From Propionibacteriaceae bacterium (lineage in GTDB: Bacteria; Actinomycetota; Actinomycetes; Propionibacteriales; Propionibacteriaceae), in assembly GCA_031268065.1 (NCBI GenBank), contig JAIRXX010000352.1, positions 1-7,279 on the forward strand: a stretch of 7,279 nt of DNA, given 5' to 3'. Each line of letters starts with the position of its first letter. The first letter of the stretch is position 1. The notes beneath the pieces were generated by a model. That model made no database searches, was not told where the DNA came from, and saw only the letters and a list, made by a program, of their open reading frames with translations. Both the position numbers and the translations under genes were made by a program. Shown one piece after another: positions 5,038 to 7,279 of the stretch.

Positions 5038-5457
5038 GTCGCTCCACGGACTGGCTCTTGGCCTTCGCCTGCGCAGGATTATCTGGCTGAGGCGGTGTCG
5101 CTTGACCGGGAGGTGCTCAGCGGCAGCACCTTCGTGATGCGGGCGGTGGGTGACGGCTTGGTGGAATTCGGCATCCACGACGGAGACCGTTTGGTGGTGG
5201 ATCGCGGCGTGGACGCCGCGCTGGGTCAGGTGGTGGTGGTCGAGGCCGCTGGCGAACGGGTGGCCGGGCTATACCGCCAAACGCTCGGCAGGCGGATGCT
5301 GACCATCGGCGCAGTCGATTGGCCGCTGACCGACGAGGCGCTGGTCTGGGGTGTGGTGACGCACTGCGTCCACCGGCTGACCAGGGCTTTCGCGGGCGAA
5401 GCTGCGGCGAATGCGCCGCGAATAGTGAGTGCCAGACGCTTTCCGGGACGGAAATGA
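5023..5457 (+). CDS. UmuD-like protein lacking the Ser-Lys protease dyad (natural UmuD' candidate)
   Basis: A 144-residue member of the UmuD/S24 fold and probable non-catalytic partner of the UmuC polymerase encoded next. Alignment by eye with E. coli UmuD: WPSPAQDY (13-20) matches FPSPAADY just after its cleavage site; FVMRAVGDGL (37-46) matches FVKASGDSM; GIHDGDRLVVD (50-60) matches GISDGDLLIVD; GVVTHCV (110-116) matches GVVIHVV. The nucleophile Ser60 is Gly45, and Lys97 falls at Gly82; the only Lys in the protein is the last residue. The N-terminus is about ten residues before the cleavage-equivalent position, against 24 in UmuD. There are about 20 extra C-terminal residues. The GTG at 5023 was chosen because TAATAT at 5012 would give a leaderless mRNA; GTG at 5008 (five extra residues) is the alternative. 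The stop overlaps the umuC start as ATGA. Fold and context are good; inactivity is inferred from missing residues. Confidence 0.8.
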   Translation: MCSNIVAPRTGSWPSPAQDYLAEAVSLDREVLSGSTFVMRAVGDGLVEFGIHDGDRLVVDRGVDAALGQVVVVEAAGERVAGLYRQTLGRRMLTIGAVDWPLTDEALVWGVVTHCVHRLTRAFAGEAAANAPRIVSARRFPGRK

Positions 5458-6722
5458 GCGCCGTAGCCCTAGTCGATGTGCGCTGCATGTACGTGTCCTG
5501 CGAGCGGGTGGTAGATCCGGCGTTGAAGGGCCGCCCAGTGGTGGTCCTGTCCAACAACGACGGCTGCGTGATCAGCCGCAGCGACGAGGCCAAGCAGATC
5601 GGGGTGCGGATGGGCGAGCCGTGGTTCCAGGCCCGCGCGAATCCGAAGCTGCGCGAGGTCATCGCCCGGTCGTCCAACTATGAGCTTTACGGCGATCTTT
5701 CCGCCCGCTTCCACCGCGCCATCTCCGACATGTCGGCCTGGGCGCAGGTTTATTCCATCGATGAGGCATTCGTGGAGTTGAACCGCAGCGGGGTCGAGCA
5801 CGCGCTGGCGATCCAGGAGCGGGTGTGGCGGCACACCGATCTGCCCACCGCCGCCGGGGTCGGATCGACGAAGACGCTTGCGAAAATCGCCCAGCTTCAC
5901 GCGAAGGCCTGTGGGCTGCGCCTGTGCAACCTCACCGCTTGGGGCAAGCCGCAATTGGACGAATTGCTCCAAGCCACGCCAGTCGGCGATGTTTGGGGGG
6001 TGGGCCGCCGAATGGTCCAGCGGCTCGAAGCCGCAGGGGTCCGCTCGGCGCTGGAGTTGTCCAGGCTAGATCCCCGCCAGGCGCGCAGCCGTTGGTCAGT
6101 CGCATTGGAGCGCACAGTCCGGGAGTTGGCTGGCACACCCTGCATCCCGGTGCATAACGAGCCGCCGCCCCGGCAGCAAATCTGCTACAGCCGGATGATG
6201 GATGTCCCGGTGACCAGCCGGGAACAGCTGCGCCACGCCCTCGCACAGTACGCCTGGCAGGCATCGCGGCGGCTGCGTGCCAGCAGGCAGGCGGCGTCGC
6301 TGCTGCAGGTTTGGATCTCCACTTCGCGCTTCCGCAAGCAGCCGGTCAACGTAGGCACCGCAGTCGCGCTGTCAGCGACCGACGATCCGGCGCGGCTCAT
6401 CCACGCCGCCCAGACGGTGCTGCCCAAGGTGGAGGAGGGCCAGCCCTACAACCGAATCGCCATCCTGCTCGGCGGGCTAATTCCAGCCGGTTCCCAGCCG
6501 ACGCTGCTCGACGATCCCGACACCAGCACCGATGCGCTGAATCAGGCTTTGGACCGGCTCAACAGCCGGTTTCCCCACTGTGTCGGCCCCGGCGTCGTCG
6601 GGATCAAAGCCGCGCAAAGCTGGGATACCCGCCGCGAGTTGCTGTCTCCGGCGGCCACCACGCGCTGGGACGAGTTGATGCCGGTCTTCACCCGGGTGCC
6701 CGGCCAAGGTTTGCCGGGTTAG
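5454..6722 (+). CDS. umuC: UmuC-type Y-family translesion DNA polymerase
   Basis: Catalytic subunit of an error-prone polymerase (Pol V type) that copies past DNA lesions during the SOS response. At 422 residues it equals the length I recall for E. coli UmuC. Motifs in order: VDVRCMYVSCE (7-17) with metal ligand Asp8 and steric-gate Tyr13; SNNDGCVISR (33-42); SSNYELY (73-79); YSIDEAF (100-106) with catalytic Asp103 and Glu104; GVGSTKTLAKIA (135-146); helix-hairpin-helix region around WGVGRR (181-186); LERTVRELAGTPC (218-230); C-terminal SPAATTRWDELMPV (398-411), typical of UmuC. The position of the beta-clamp motif (QLNLF in E. coli) reads QPTLL (348-352), lacking the final Phe. In motif A, RCM replaces the usual NAF-like residues before Tyr13. 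The ATG overlaps the preceding TGA as ATGA, with GGGACGG just upstream. It is SOS-controlled through 5018-5031 and followed by a hairpin. Confidence 0.93.
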   Translation: MSAVALVDVRCMYVSCERVVDPALKGRPVVVLSNNDGCVISRSDEAKQIGVRMGEPWFQARANPKLREVIARSSNYELYGDLSARFHRAISDMSAWAQVYSIDEAFVELNRSGVEHALAIQERVWRHTDLPTAAGVGSTKTLAKIAQLHAKACGLRLCNLTAWGKPQLDELLQATPVGDVWGVGRRMVQRLEAAGVRSALELSRLDPRQARSRWSVALERTVRELAGTPCIPVHNEPPPRQQICYSRMMDVPVTSREQLRHALAQYAWQASRRLRASRQAASLLQVWISTSRFRKQPVNVGTAVALSATDDPARLIHAAQTVLPKVEEGQPYNRIAILLGGLIPAGSQPTLLDDPDTSTDALNQALDRLNSRFPHCVGPGVVGIKAAQSWDTRRELLSPAATTRWDELMPVFTRVPGQGLPG

Positions 6723-6725
6723 CTA

Positions 6726-6754
6726 GCGCCCACCGCCCCTGGAGCGTTGGGCGC
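6726..6754 (+). terminator. Hairpin terminator after umuC
   Basis: GCGCCCA (6726-6732) and TGGGCGC (6748-6754) are perfect 7-bp arms. After one mismatch the stem can continue by 3 bp (CGC with GCG), leaving a 7-nt loop. It lies 3 nt after the umuC stop. No T-run follows, which is common for terminators in high-GC actinobacteria. It would separate umuC from the convergent hydrolase gene. Confidence 0.5.
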
Positions 6755-6800
6755 GAAGGGCCGCCTAGCCCGCCTGTCCACCCGGCCCGGCAGCTGATCC

Positions 6801-6838
6801 GGCCCGGTCGCGGACACGGCCCGGTCGCGGACACGGCC
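6801..6838. repeat. Perfect 17-bp tandem duplication between convergent genes
   Basis: GGCCCGGTCGCGGACAC occurs at 6801-6817 and again at 6818-6834, followed by GGCC, the start of a third copy. It lies in the 120-bp gap between umuC and the hydrolase, just beyond the hydrolase stop. It may be replication slippage. No function is evident. Confidence 0.85.
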
Positions 6839-6842
6839 AGGC

Positions 6843-7279
6843 TCACTTGCACTTCACGCCATTTTTGGGAAGCACGCCCTTGACCAGGTATTTGATTACG
6901 ATGTCGTCCACGCATTTGGACTGGCCGCCGAAAGTCCCATGCCCCTCGCCCTCGTAGGTGACCAAGATTCCAGAGGTCAATTGCTCGGCCATGTCCTCGG
7001 CGTACTGGTAGGGGGTGGCGTTGTCCCCGGTGCCGCCGATTACCAGAATGGGCGGAGCGCCAGGCCCGGTGATGGTCACCTCGGGCCTCGGTTTCACCGG
7101 CCATAGGGGGCACAGATAGTTTGGCCCGAAATACTTGCCGAAGAAGGGCGCTTTTTCCTTATCTTCGGCCCAGTCCGCGTCGGTTTGGGCTAACCCCTCG
7201 TCAGGGTAGTCCAGACAGGTTATCGCCTGGAAGGAATAGAAAAGGCTGGAATAACTGCCGTCGGGGTCGCGCCCGTTCA
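6843..7279 (-). CDS. TAP-like secreted alpha/beta hydrolase or peptidase, C-terminal part
   Basis: The last 144 residues of a protein whose start lies beyond the right edge. It resembles the C-terminal domain of actinobacterial tripeptidyl aminopeptidase (TAP)-like hydrolases, serine enzymes normally exported or lipid-anchored that trim peptides outside the cell. Counting from the first whole codon in the window: ILVIGGTGDNATPYQYA (77-93) carries the catalytic Asp85; GEGHGTF (110-116) carries the catalytic His113; the nucleophile Ser would lie outside the window. Cys21, Cys56, Cys122 and Cys143 match the cysteines that family members use in disulfides, supporting an extracellular location. 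TSGILVTYEGEGHG and the KCVDDIVIKYLVKG-then-C ending are typical. Substrate cannot be told. The stop TGA is at 6843-6845. The gene converges on umuC and has no functional link visible. Confidence 0.85.
   Translation of the reverse strand, partial: NGRDPDGSYSSLFYSFQAITCLDYPDEGLAQTDADWAEDKEKAPFFGKYFGPNYLCPLWPVKPRPEVTITGPGAPPILVIGGTGDNATPYQYAEDMAEQLTSGILVTYEGEGHGTFGGQSKCVDDIVIKYLVKGVLPKNGVKCK

Overview
The window looks like chromosomal DNA from a high-GC Gram-positive bacterium (Actinomycetota). The evidence is the GC-rich codon use with GTG starts, a tadA gene coupled to the actinobacterial 'tRNA adenosine deaminase-associated protein' gene, an actinobacterial-type SOS box (GAAC-N4-GTTC), a sortase (LPXTG) signal, and a TAP-like secreted hydrolase. 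I cannot name the genus. No mobile element, CRISPR array or RNA gene could be recognised.

Layout. Positions 1-641 (minus strand) carry upp, complete except for the last base of its probable stop codon. Positions 642-984 separate upp from a divergently transcribed surface-protein gene. This gap holds no convincing gene but is rich in dyads, and it has a minus-strand terminator-like hairpin at 822-840. Positions 985-3813 encode a 942-residue exported multidomain protein: signal peptide, an N-terminal LPVTG sorting signal, a second hydrophobic segment, YDG/MBG-like beta domains, a PKD-like domain, and eleven copies of a 30-residue repeat. Positions 3939-4975 are a translationally coupled pair, the TadA-associated protein and tadA. 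Positions 5012-6722 are an SOS-controlled umuD-like/umuC operon with a near-perfect LexA box over the first start codon. A hairpin terminator follows umuC. Converging on it from the right edge is the 3' part of a TAP-like alpha/beta hydrolase gene (6843-7279, minus strand).

How the genes work together. upp (pyrimidine salvage) and tadA (A34-to-I34 wobble editing) are housekeeping genes. The umuD-like/umuC pair should make an error-prone translesion polymerase after DNA damage.

Two things stand out. (1) The UmuD-like protein has lost both the catalytic Ser and the catalytic Lys, and it starts close to where UmuD is normally self-cleaved. It therefore looks like a ready-made, protease-dead UmuD' whose control is purely transcriptional. 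(2) The surface protein carries a textbook LPXTG-TM-RRKR sorting signal at residues 64-94, not at its C-terminus, followed by what looks like a second signal peptide that re-exports the large repeat domain.
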